In this document: piece by piece, positions 54,801 through 64,000 of the stretch
Layout of the letters: the number at the start of each line of letters is the position of its first letter
How positions within the stretch are numbered: position 1 is the first letter of the stretch
Assembly (NCBI GenBank): GCA_907164885.2
Contig: OU015493.1
Coordinates: forward strand, 121,134,193 to 121,198,192
DNA: 64,000 bases
Origin: Dolomedes plantarius
Lineage: Eukaryota > Arthropoda > Arachnida > Araneae > Dolomedidae
Reading direction: 5' to 3'
Program-made: the position numbers and the translations under genes
Notes under the pieces: model-generated
The model's database searches: none
The model's input: the letters and a program-made list of their open reading frames with translations, nothing else
Told to the model about the DNA's origin: nothing

Positions 54801-57186
54801 AGGATAGAGCCATTTATGCAACACTTTTGTTAATTAATTTAACAGCGCTTTATTAACTATTATGAATATTTAGTGTAGCTAAACATATATATATATATAT
54901 ATATATATATAAGCAAAAGAAAACCCTACTCGTAATATATCAGTAAACTATTAACGCTTGAGGTAATGTAGTATCAACATTTCATAACGGATCGGTGTTT
55001 TTTTATTGTTTTTTATTGTTTTATTGTTTTATTGTTTTTATTGTTTTTTTTATTGTAAGTTAAATTGAATAATATGATGATGATCATTGAAAATGATAAA
55101 ATTTGCTTTACATTTAAAATTCTCTACTGATTTTTTAATTGTTCATTATTTTTAGACCAATTTTAAGCTAATTACTTTACAATACTGCACAGTTAATTAT
55201 AAATTATGTTCTTTTTTGAGAAATTTTACTACCACTATCTGTGACTCATCACTATTATGAATCTTCAAAAAACCTCTCTTATTTAAACCAAAAATTTTTT
55301 TTATAGTTTTCAAATGATCAAGAGATGCGATAGAAATTTGAGTTTGATTTTTCATACGTATTTAATTTGGTTGAATTACTTATTTACAAGAATAAGTGCA
55401 GAAACGGTGTTATTAAATAGTGACATTAATCAGACAATAATAGCAATTTCGTAAAGTGAGAACATGAATACTTCTAATTATATTTGAAATTACAGTTGGC
55501 GGATATTCAGAACTGCAAATTTCAGTCTCCATTACAAATCGGCTTTGAGTGATAATTTGATTTTCTGTTCAGACATTTTTTTGTCAAGAGATTTTTCATT
55601 TGCTCGAATTATCTACTACGAGAAAACAGTATTTTTTTGGCGTTTATAATTTCCTTCCAAATCTCCTTCATTTTTTAAGATAATCAAATCTAAGCATCTT
55701 ATAATCGATCTTTACAGAAAGCGAGGGTGCACGCATATGTATCTAGTTAATTATTAACCGTTATATGTTACATATCACGATGGAAATAAAATCAGAGAGC
55801 ATTACAGAACGTTTCAAAAGAAGTGGTTTGTTATACTTTTTCGTTACTTGTTAAGTATTAAATTGTATATTAACACTGAACTACCTTGAATACACGACGA
55901 ATAATCATCCTATCAAAGAATAACTTGAAAACTATAAGTCATTCTACTAATTTGGATCAAAGGGAAACCTCAATACACTTGATACAATAAAGGGGGGAAT
56001 TTTCCATTCTTTTCGATGTAATAGCTTAAAAACCTTGCAGCATTTAACTAATCTCGGATTAAGGTCCTCAGAGGTACATGTTCTGAAAAATAAATACGGT
56101 GTTATCAATTCTCAACGATGGTAGGCAGGATGTAAAATATTGCTTTAAAATATGGATTTATTTTAATTTTGGTAATTTCCCTTTCGGCACATCTCAAGAA
56201 AACCGGCATCCCCATCGTCCTTAATCCTCTTTGTCAGAAACTTATGACGTCATATAACATATTCTGAATGGCAGCAATAAATTTTTAATTCACATAAACA
56301 TAAGGATTTTGAATGGCTTTCGTGGACTTAGCCTCGTTCCCTATACTTATTTTACCGTGATTCAAATGCTTTGATAACTCATGAACTATTAAGGTTTTCC
56401 TTCAAACCGAATAATTAGAATGACAAAAAATTTTCAAGTTATTTTTAATACGTCGACGGGAAATTTGGCAATCAGAATTGAAAGAGATGCGTTATTTTGT
56501 TTAAACTCATTTAGCCGTCACATATAAGCAGCCATGGTGGTAGATACATCAATTATCTGAAAAGTGATTAAAGCTCATATAGTGCTACGTCAACCAGAAC
56601 TGATCGTTATACACGAAAGACGAAAAAGAAATCTAAAGCCGTGAGAACGAAATACTTGATTACCTGTCATACTAAACGTTATAAAAATATCTTGATTACT
56701 TTTTAAACTACCACTTCAAGTTTCTTTAGTCAAACGAAAACCCTTCCAATCGGCACAATAAAATATGGTTCAATTAAATGTGGCACAAATGCTAGTTTCC
56801 TAGTAAAGTTGCCAATACCTCCTGAATTATGAGCTACAAAGCAACTTAATGAATCTAGTCACCCGTGTCCTTTAGTGTCTAGGTTGGTGTTGTTAGTAGT
56901 TTTGTACTCGGATAAGTAGCACTTTGATCTTCTAGTGTATCCAAAATATATCCTTAAAAATTTTGTAATTTTCAAAGCAGACCTAACACATTTCCTCGAT
57001 AAACAGCTATCAGGTTCACTAGCACTGTAAATAATGGGGCACGTCTTAGATTATCTCAAAGTTGTATGATATGTTAGCTGAAATTTCATCTGCAAATCTC
57101 CAGAGGAAATTTATTTCAGGGAAAAAAATAGAATGTTTTGCATGCTATCAAACATTAAAGGATGCCATTCAAGTTATTAAAAGGAA
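51881..57186. other. AT-rich non-coding stretch, possible intron
   Basis: There are 5.3 kb with no recognised gene. It holds a short (AT)n at 54886-54911 and a TTTTATTG-type simple repeat at 54999-55056. If the donor at 51875 is real, this is intronic. The 74-codon frame at 57062-57286 runs into the tandem repeat and has no recognised domain. Confidence 0.4.
54999..55056 (+). repeat. Short tandem repeat of TTTTATTG type
   Basis: About seven variable-length units of T(4-8)ATTG in a row. Confidence 0.85.
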
Positions 57187-57690
57187 TTTTCATTGCTGTC
57201 TTTATATTCATAACAATAGAGATTTTTCTTTAGTTTCATCTAAGTTTAATCCAAATAAATGCTTTGGGGGATTTAAGAAAATTTAAGCAAATTTATTGTA
57301 TTGTATATACTCATCTTGAGTTTTGTATTTCCATACTTATCAAGTTATTAAACATAGTTTTCATTGCTGTCTTCATATTCATAACAATAGAGATTTTTCT
57401 TTAGTTTAATCTGAGTTTAATCCAAATAAATGCTTTGAGTGATTTAAGAAATTTTAAGTAAATTTATTGTATCGTATATACTCATCTTGAGTTTTGTATT
57501 TCCATACTTATCAAATTATTAAACGCAGTTTTCATTGCTGTCTTCATATTCATAACAATAGAGATTTTCTTTAGTTTCATCTAAGTTTAATCCAAATAAA
57601 TGCTTTGAGTGATTTAAGAAAGTTTAAGTAAATTTATTGTATCGTATATACTCATCTTGAGTTTTGTATTTCATTACTTATAATTGTAAA
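57187..57690 (+). repeat. Three tandem copies of a 171-bp unit
   Basis: Units start at TTTTCATTGCTGTCTT: 57187, 57358 and 57529, an exact 171-bp period. The copies share CATAACAATAGAGATTTT, TTTAATCCAAATAAATGCTT and ATACTCATCTTGAGTTTTG, with only a few differences each. The third unit loses similarity shortly after GTATTTCATTACTTAT (about 57685). Unit one is preceded by partial similarity (ATCAAGTTATTAAAA-like sequence near 57170). Local satellite-like expansion is the simplest reading. Confidence 0.9.
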
Positions 57691-57699
57691 TTTATTTTT

Positions 57700-58094
57700 A
57701 GTAATTTATGTATTAATTACTGGTATCAGAAAGTGTTTTAGTAATTGGTTTAGCAATAGCCTTTTTTAAGCTTACGTTGCACATGTTAATGATATGTTCA
57801 TTTTAGTTAATAGTTTTTGATATTGAGATGTATGATTTAAAAATCAATTATGAACAGACTGATAAAATAATTATGTAAAACGATGTTCCGTGTAACTGGA
57901 GTTCATAGTTCCGATGGCTAATCATAAACTGTCGAATAGTTTGCGAACTTGAAGATGCGACTTGCGACTTGCCATGAAGTATCTTATTTTTTCCTGATTT
58001 TCAACAGAATAGGTTATCATTCCCTGACATCCACTGTTGAAACTTTTACATCCTGTAGAGGAGCAAACGCCTAGACGTAAAGGTGCTCAAAGTT
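57700..58094. other. Non-coding stretch
   Basis: Nothing is recognised in these roughly 400 bp. Confidence 0.4.
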
Positions 58095-58098
58095 TTAA

Positions 58099-58373
58099 GG
58101 CTGCTTTGTACTAACCATATTGGATACGCTCACTTCAATGTTAATTTATGGAGATAAAAATGTGTCTGCTATTTACAGCGACATAAATGCTGATAATCCA
58201 ATAATAAAAATGGTACTTTCAGATAGCCTTAAAATTTCTCCACATAACAAGAGGATTCATTTTATAAATTTCGTCCAACAAAGGAAATTATGAGCGTTTA
58301 AGACACACTCTACCAGATTTTTTGCCCCAAATAATTTCAATTTAACAATATTATTTGCATTAAAAAAAACATT
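58099..58373 (+). mobile_element. TTAA-flanked MITE, left part only
   Basis: Preceded by TTAA (58095-58098), it starts GGCTGCTTTGTACTAACC and matches the left two thirds of 58761-59161, including CATAAATGCTGATAAT and TTTATAAATTTCGTCCA. The right terminus is missing. Confidence 0.65.
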
Positions 58374-58760
58374 AGGTGAACTTAAAAGTTTCCTTGATCT
58401 TTAAAATTACCGATTTACCGATGTATTTACTTATCTTCTATTTTTATTTAATTGGCAAGCAAAATAGTTTAAATCATTGCAATTACCTACCCACTAGTTT
58501 CTCAATATGAACATACGTTTCAGATATACATTCATATTTATTAATATATGCAATATGTATTCATAGATGTATACAATTAACATATATGCGTTTATTTCCG
58601 TTTGCTTTTGCACTAAACTACAGATCAATATAAAAGTTCATAAAATATATAAGTACGTCAATAAATACAGAAGCATTTGTTAATGTAAGGTAATTCAGAT
58701 AATTTTTTTCGGAGCTAAATTATCTTTCTTTTATCTATTATATGCAATGTTCATGTTTAA

Positions 58761-59161
58761 GGCTGCTGTGTACTAACCCTATTGGATTCGCTCACCTCAA
58801 TGTTAACCTATGGAGAAAATTTGTCTACTATTTACAGCTACATAAATGCTGATAATCGAATAAAAATAGTATTTTCAAATAGCCTGAACTTTTCTGCACC
58901 TTGCAACAGGATTCATTTTATAAATTTCGTCCACCAAAAGGAATTTAAGAGCGTTTAAAACAAACCGTACCAGATTTTTTCCTCGAATAACTTAAATTTA
59001 AATATATTATTTGCATTAGAAAAAAAAATGAAAAATTTCTTTCCTTATTACGTAATACAGTTAAAAAAATCTTTAAATACATGTCGGCTTTCCTTGGATA
59101 CATTTTTTCCATTGGTTAACATTGAGTTGAACGAATCCAATAGGGTTAGTACACAGCAGCC
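58761..59161 (+). mobile_element. TTAA-flanked MITE, complete, 401 bp
   Basis: The inverted ends GGCTGCTGTGTACTAACC and CCTATTGGATTCG extend about 45 bp at each side. TTAA lies directly outside both ends (58757-58760 and 59162-59165). TTAA duplications are the piggyBac signature, though the GGCTGC start is not the usual CCC, so a different TTAA- or TTA-targeting family is possible. It is non-coding. Confidence 0.75.
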
Positions 59162-59252
59162 TTAACCTTTAGCTTACGGGGCCCATTTTTCCGATTCTCT
59201 CTTTAGAGCGGGAAATTTTATATCCCGCTTGTAAGAACGGCCATTAAGGGGG

Positions 59253-59253
<1 letters not shown>

Positions 59254-59322
<69 letters not shown>

Positions 59323-59379
59323 GTATATATATATGTATATATATATATATGTATATATATGTATGTATATATATATATG

Positions 59380-59463
<84 letters not shown>

Positions 59464-59494
59464 ATATATGTATATATATATATATATATATATA
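59254..59494. repeat. Long compound (TA)n with GTATG/TGTG interruptions
   Basis: About 240 bp of TA units, with a (TG)n patch at about 59307-59324 and several TATGTATG interruptions. Both strands give long Ile/Tyr/His/Val frames across it (for example 59174-59557 and 59313-59756), which are not genes. Confidence 0.95.
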
Positions 59495-59499
59495 CACTC

Positions 59500-60040
59500 T
59501 TGGGCCCGTAGTCTTGGGATACATGCTATTCCCACCCCGCAAGGAAAAGGTTAACATTCTAGAGATCTCCGTCGTGGCTGACTATTGGAGAAAACAATAC
59601 GTGCAGAGAGCTAGGATCGCTGTACGCCTCATCGTCTCTCGTTTCGAATGGGGCTTGAGGAAGGAGCCAACGCCTCGAGGAGCCAGCTTGCCCTTCTCTT
59701 TTTTTCTTTTTCTTTTTTCACGTGGTTCAAAAGTGTCTCGATTTGCAAGGGAATGAGTCAAATTACCGCTCCAACGAAGCAGACGGGTTAAAGTGCGGAA
59801 TGCCGCAAGGAGGAGAGCCGACGGGAATAATTGTAAAAGGGGGTGGAGGGGGGGGGTGGAAGGCGTAATCAGAACTGTTTTGCCCGGAACATAAAAGAGT
59901 AGTATTCCTCTCGAGTGATGGAAAAGATGCTTCTGGAGAGCGATGGCGCGCGACGGACACAATCATCGACCGGGATTCGGATTGTTTGTGGAAACTGTTA
60001 ATGGCGTAACCGCGGAGCCTTGCGTATTCCAAAGAAAAGC
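59500..60040. other. GC-rich, CpG-containing block
   Basis: About 540 bp with high G+C, many CG dinucleotides, a G-run near 59843-59857 and purine/pyrimidine patches. The longest overlapping frames (59582-59962 minus; 59763-60032 minus) have no recognised domain. A TAAAAG motif at about 59891 is followed by ATGGAAAAGATG at 59918, opening a 27-codon frame (stop at 59999). It could be a promoter/first-exon region like 51647-51874, but no clear splice donor is visible. Confidence 0.3.
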
Positions 60041-60735
60041 TTCCTCATTTGCCTTTTTTATTTCATTTTTTCTAAAGAAGGAAGTTCATCTTTTGTGAAA
60101 AGGAAAGGGCAAAGTGATGTTTGGGATCGTTCTTTCAAATGAGTATTTTTAATCGGAATGTTGAAGCAATTACTTCATATTTTCCCAAACAACTATAAAG
60201 CCATTTATCGTTAAATTGTACCACATTTATCGTTGCTCAAAATGTTTCCATCTATTTCGTGCTTTTCTTTCAAGAGTTTTAGGGATAAGGAATTTTTTTT
60301 AAAGTTTTTTTTTTCCCATTCCAGTTAATTATTAGCAGGATGTATTGTGTTTACGATATACATCTGTAGACCTTCATTACTTTCAGAGCACCTGTAATGA
60401 ACGTTTTATCTACAAAAATATCATTCAATACTTGAGCACTAAAAACTCCATTAATTGTAAAATAAATTCAGTAAGTAATGTTCATAGCACTTAACAATAA
60501 AATTTTATGTTCTGTAAAGAGAGAGAAATGCATTTCTAATACTTCGAAACCTGCTAAGACTGTACTTAGAAATCCTTTGAGGAATGAAAAATGTTAAGCA
60601 TCGGATAAATTCATTGATTATTCCTTTAAAACACTGCATTTGTTTACCGCTAAAACATAAAGAATTTTAGATTAAAATGGGGCCTAAAAATATTAAAGTA
60701 TAAAATGATAACTATACGAAAGGAAGTTTATTATA
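60041..60735. other. Non-coding stretch
   Basis: AT-rich with no recognised feature. Confidence 0.45.
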
Positions 60736-61994
60736 CAGGTGGTTATCAAAATAATGGAAACACTTAGGAAAAACATGAAATTCTTTATTAATATGGCATA
60801 GGACCATCTATGGCATTTAATACCATCTGGAATCACTAAGGAAGTGAATTATACAAGTCATGAATAGTGGTTAAGGGCGTATTATACCATTCTTTATGGA
60901 TAAATCGTCAATGTTCCTGTAGAGATGCTATTGCTGGATATTGATTTCTGACTCCGTTCCCTAAAACAGACCACAGCAGATCGATGATATTGAGGTGCGG
61001 GCCAGATAAGGTGTTTGACTTGGTCTTTATGTTCCTCAAACCCTGACCTGACACGTCTAGCTGTATGGATCGGAGCATTATCATCATGGAGAACGCCATC
61101 TCCTGCAGGAAACAATTTTTGCACCATAGGATGGATCTGGTCGGCTAAAAGCAGGGCATAGTCCTTCCCAGTCAATATCCCTTTCGGGGTTACAATAGAT
61201 CCCTTTTGAAAACCATGAATTGGCCGCCGAAACCCTAAGAAATTTCCTCTCCATGTTTGACAGATGGCATGAGACAAGCATAATAATACGCTTGTGTAGG
61301 TGTTCTTCAGACGTACGCACGTCCTGTTGCAGGGAACAAAGTGAACAATGATTCGTCTAACCAAAGTCACATTTTAACGTATCACTCGAACAGGATTTGT
61401 GCTCGTGGCACCACTGTAGAGGACGGTTTGTTTTCACATCTGTTACAAGTAGCTTGGGAATTACTACTCTGCCGTAAATGTTTTGTTTTTGAAGTTTTCT
61501 CTTACCTGAAATGACTGGTACTGGAGTCTGCAGATTCAGATGGAGCTCTACGGTCACTTTGGCTGCAGTTGTCTTCTTTTTTGATGTCACAGTCCTCTTC
61601 AACACCAGTCAGTCTCTTTCACTTAGCTTTTCCTTTCGCCCACTATTTTGTTTCACAGAGGATGTCTTTCCGTGAACTCTGTATGCCATCATGACTTCCG
61701 ATATCATAGCTCGGTAAACACCCAAACCCATGGGGGCTGTTGTAACAGATACTCCAACTAAACGCGCTTCAACAATTTGCCCTTCTGCACGGTCTACAAG
61801 GTTTGACATCTCCCGCTATCCCCCAAAGAACCTGATGACCATAGTTTCATTACTGCTACTTTAGAGTAGATTAATGTATACACTATATTCTATAAAAATA
61901 TATTGGTCCCTAAACTTGTTTTTTTAAGGAATACGGAGCACTTCCATAAACACCACTAATATTGATGTGTTTCCATTATTTTGATAACCACCTG
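60736..61994 (-). mobile_element. Tc1-like element, family C, full length but inactive
   Basis: The ends CAGGTGGTTATCAAAATAAT and its exact-looking inverse continue through GGAAACAC, giving about 28-bp TIRs, with TA at both sides (60734-60735 and 61995-61996). The length is 1,259 bp. The interior is a fragmented minus-strand transposase. The termini are better preserved than the coding region. Confidence 0.85.
60800..61809 (-). pseudogene. Tc1-like transposase pseudogene, family C
   Basis: The likely start is at 61809 (MSNLVDRAEGQIVEARLVGV), with the helix-turn-helix region decayed. A stop separates it from a second open piece (61605-61357), which resembles the linker before the catalytic domain (ending SSDTLKCDFG, where a WSDES-like motif is expected). 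Next come RRPIHGFQKGSIVTPKG and TGKDYALLLADQIHPMVQ, then LFPAGDGVLHDDNAPIHTAR with the second catalytic aspartate (61370-60894 frame), and finally WSVLGNGVRN near 60960 in another frame. There are at least three frame changes and a stop at the first catalytic motif. It is clearly inactive. Confidence 0.8.
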
Positions 61995-61996
61995 TA

Positions 61997-62774
61997 TATA
62001 TGGATTTTATTTGAAAATTTTCAAGAGAAATATTCCCAACCATGTAAGTTACTTTTCCAGCAAAGAGATCCTACAGAGCGCAATTCAATCTCCTACCAGT
62101 CTCCTTTTAGACTTCTATTCTTTAATGTTAACAAAGAAAAATATCAAAATACCTACCAACAGTATGACAAAAAAAAAATGTGTCCTGAAAGACAACTTTA
62201 ATTTTTCTCGGAAAATTAATTCCTAAGCAAATCAACACATTAAAACATTTCTGGGATTCGTATTATATTGTGTACTCTTAAAAACTGGTTTTCTAAAAAC
62301 AATTAAATGGTTGTAGTTCGGAACTTCGAAAAATTACGGTGAGAATACTTCATAAAAATAGAATAAAAATGTGGAACAATAACAATAATTTTCCACTTCT
62401 AAAGATCCACCGGTATAGGATAAAAATTGTCTAAGATGTAATTTTTCTTAAATCACTTCGAATTCTTTTTCGTTGAGTTTCAATGCATATTTGTGATTAT
62501 TTATGTCTGCCCTCGGAATATGTTTTCTGGAAAACATTTATTTCTTACCCATTTACTTTTGATAACTTAATATAGTTTATAGATACATTAATATAGTTTT
62601 ATTTATTTAACTTGTATACTAAAACTAGTATGCAATACAGTTGTATGTAATTACTTACGAAATACAAAAATTTTGTTGCCAAGCGTGTACTTATACAATT
62701 TTGCATATTATTCTTATACTTTTCCCTCTCCAACATTTTAAGCAATTTCCATGGCAGACACATTATTGTACTTT
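61997..62774. other. Non-coding stretch
   Basis: AT-rich. The frames at 61962-62226 overlap the transposon end and are not supported as genes. Confidence 0.4.
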
Positions 62775-62776
62775 TA

Positions 62777-62933
62777 TTAGGTTGGCAAAAAGGTCATTCG
62801 GTTTTCTTTAGTAAAAATAAAAGCCGCATTTTTTATTTTTGCCAATAACTTTATAGAACAACCAATTTGTTCCACTACCGTCTGCAATCTTTCAGTCAAC
62901 TTCATAATTTCATCTTCCTAACACTTATACTGC

Positions 62934-62936
<3 letters not shown>
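62777..62936 (-). mobile_element. mariner-like element, 3' remnant
   Basis: It begins after TA with TTAGGTTGGCAAAAAGGTCA, a typical mariner terminal repeat. Read on the minus strand, the coding tail is EDEIMKLTERLQTVVEQIG, the standard mariner C-terminus. The rest of the element is missing: homology stops where the (TA)n tract begins at about 62937. This is a different mariner group from the 33671 element. Confidence 0.7.
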
Positions 62937-62980
<44 letters not shown>

Positions 62981-62984
62981 ATAT
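62937..62984. repeat. (TA)n microsatellite
   Basis: About 20 TA units, then GATATAT variants, between the mariner remnant and the Helitron-like copy 3. Confidence 0.9.
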
Positions 62985-63612
62985 GATATATATATAACTG
63001 TTCCGTAACTGACTGACAGATAACGCACAGACCAAATCGCTGGACCTAAAGGGCTGAAATTTTGCATGGTGATTCTTCTTATAGTGTACGGGTGCGCTAA
63101 GAAAATTTTTTGAAAAATTCGTCTTAGATTCTTGAAATTAAATTTTTAAGCTGTTTTGTAATATTCTTTAAAGTTTGCATTTAAAATAATAATTTGATGG
63201 TTATAAAATTTATGTAACGAGAAAGATCATAAAAATTCCTTTAAAATGAAATCTTTTTCGAATCTTTACCTCCATTTCCTGACTTTGGGTGAATTTTTAA
63301 AGATTAATTTTTAAAATTTAATTCATTAAATGCTGATCACGTATTTTTTTTCTTTTTGTGATACTTTGAATTAATTTTGCGTCACGTGCATATTAACGAA
63401 ACAAATTGACAAAAAAAATATTAAAATACGGTAAAAGATAAAATTTAACCACTAGACTAATTGAGATGGAAGTTTTTTAAGAATTTAATTCAAATTAGTA
63501 CGTTTTATGGAAATTAAACAGACAAATTAATTGCATACATTGACTATTGTATTTAACTTGAATATTTTCTTATACATTATTTTGTCTATAAAAATATCCG
63601 TTATGATATTTT

Positions 63613-63658
<46 letters not shown>

Positions 63659-63730
63659 CATTAATTGCATACATTGATCGTTGTATTTAATTTAAATGTG
63701 CTCCGTAGCGAAGCACGGGTATTCAACTAG
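62985..63730 (+). mobile_element. Helitron-like non-autonomous repeat, copy 3
   Basis: It opens with AACTGTTCCGTAACTGACTG and GGGCTGAAATTTTGCATGG. It closes with the hairpin CCGTAGCGAAGCACGG, GTATTCAA and CTAG at 63727-63730 before T. Within it, TTAATTGCATACATTGA(C/T) is present twice (about 63537 and 63661) around the (TA)n at 63619-63654. This copy has no insertion in that (TA)n and so shows the pre-insertion state of 19077-21052. The 5' end is approximate because it merges with TA repeats. Confidence 0.65.
63619..63654. repeat. (TA)n tract inside Helitron-like copy 3
   Basis: About 18 TA units followed by TTGGCATTAATTGCATACA. The same right flank follows the Tc1 insertion in the 19-kb copy. 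Confidence 0.9.
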
Positions 63731-64000
63731 TATATAGTTGCTTTTTTACCTTTCCTGAAATAACAAAGCTCAATATGCTGAAACTGTAGCTAATTTTCTC
63801 CCACCTTCAATATTAAAAAAATGGCTGCAAAAAAAATTCCTCATTTTAAGTAAGTTTTTGTCTTAAATACACGCTGATATGGCAGTTGTCACAGCACAGT
63901 CAAACAAAATTGATTCAAATTACACCGAACGAACTGTTGGGATAACCCAATACAAACACAACGTGATTACTCATTGGCGTGATCAGATTTCGTGTAGCAT
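63731..64000. other. Non-coding stretch to window end
   Basis: Nothing is recognised. Confidence 0.4.

Noticed and set aside
57187..57690. Possible CRISPR-like or alpha-satellite array
   Set aside because: The units are contiguous 171-bp repeats without spacers, in a eukaryotic context; period alone does not make it centromeric.
59160..59520. GGGCCC motifs at both sides of the microsatellite as inverted ends of an element
   Set aside because: Similarity is limited to about 8 bases and does not extend.
59174..59756. Long Ile/Tyr-rich open frames on both strands (also at 25598-25810, 32323-32583, 36906-37202, 38116-38603, 49660-49863)
   Set aside because: They are translations of (TA)n and related microsatellites, which are open in several frames on both strands; no coding signal outside the repeat.

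Overview
This is eukaryotic, AT-rich, repeat-dense nuclear DNA. No complete host protein-coding gene is visible in 64 kb. The content points to an arthropod with a large, intron- and transposon-rich genome: decayed Tc1/mariner, pogo, piggyBac and hAT-like elements, tRNA-derived SINEs, Helitron-like repeats with CTAG ends, and (TA)n/(CA)n microsatellites. A spider or other chelicerate is my guess from the general look of the elements, but the window has no diagnostic host gene. The window probably lies in the introns and intergenic space of one or more long genes.

Layout. 1-3.8 kb: AT-rich DNA with a small GC-richer patch at the left edge. 3.8-5.2 kb: a complete but dead Tc1-like element. 8.5-10.6 kb: a T/G-rich block bounded by an exact-length 40-bp direct repeat and containing a 167-bp duplication. 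11.0-11.5 kb: a GC-richer island. 12.3 and 15.9 kb: two full-length SINEs with target-site duplications. 19.1-21.05 kb: a Helitron-like element carrying a nested Tc1-like element. 21.1-22.2 kb: a deleted piggyBac element with TTAA on both sides. 24.0 kb: a long fold-back MITE. 26.2 kb: three tandem palindromic units.

30-35 kb is a dense cluster: Helitron-like fragments, a pogo derivative, an inverted repeat of Helitron-like 3' ends, a second long Helitron-like copy, and a mariner-like element that landed inside a SINE. 37.2-38.4 kb: a second copy of the 19-kb Tc1-like family, inside a long (AT)n tract. 41.3 kb: a TA-flanked MITE. 45.2 and 48.1 kb: two copies of another MITE, the second holding a second pogo derivative. 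49.9 kb: a pogo-type MITE. 57.2-57.7 kb: three 171-bp tandem repeats. 58.1 and 58.8 kb: a TTAA-flanked MITE family. 59.25-59.5 kb: a long compound microsatellite. 60.7-62.0 kb: a dead Tc1-like element. 62.8 kb: a mariner remnant. 63.0-63.7 kb: a third Helitron-like copy.

Host-gene candidates are weak: a GC-rich stretch ending in a consensus GTAAGT donor at 51.65-51.87 kb, preceded by a TATA-like motif (possible 5' UTR exon, + strand), and a possible minus-strand terminal exon at 47.44-47.64 kb. The strongest biology is transposon stratigraphy. TA-targeting elements sit repeatedly in TA microsatellites. One nested insertion has its empty site preserved elsewhere in the window. Two pogo derivatives share the same internal deletion while keeping the transposase C-terminus with a PCNA-binding-type motif.
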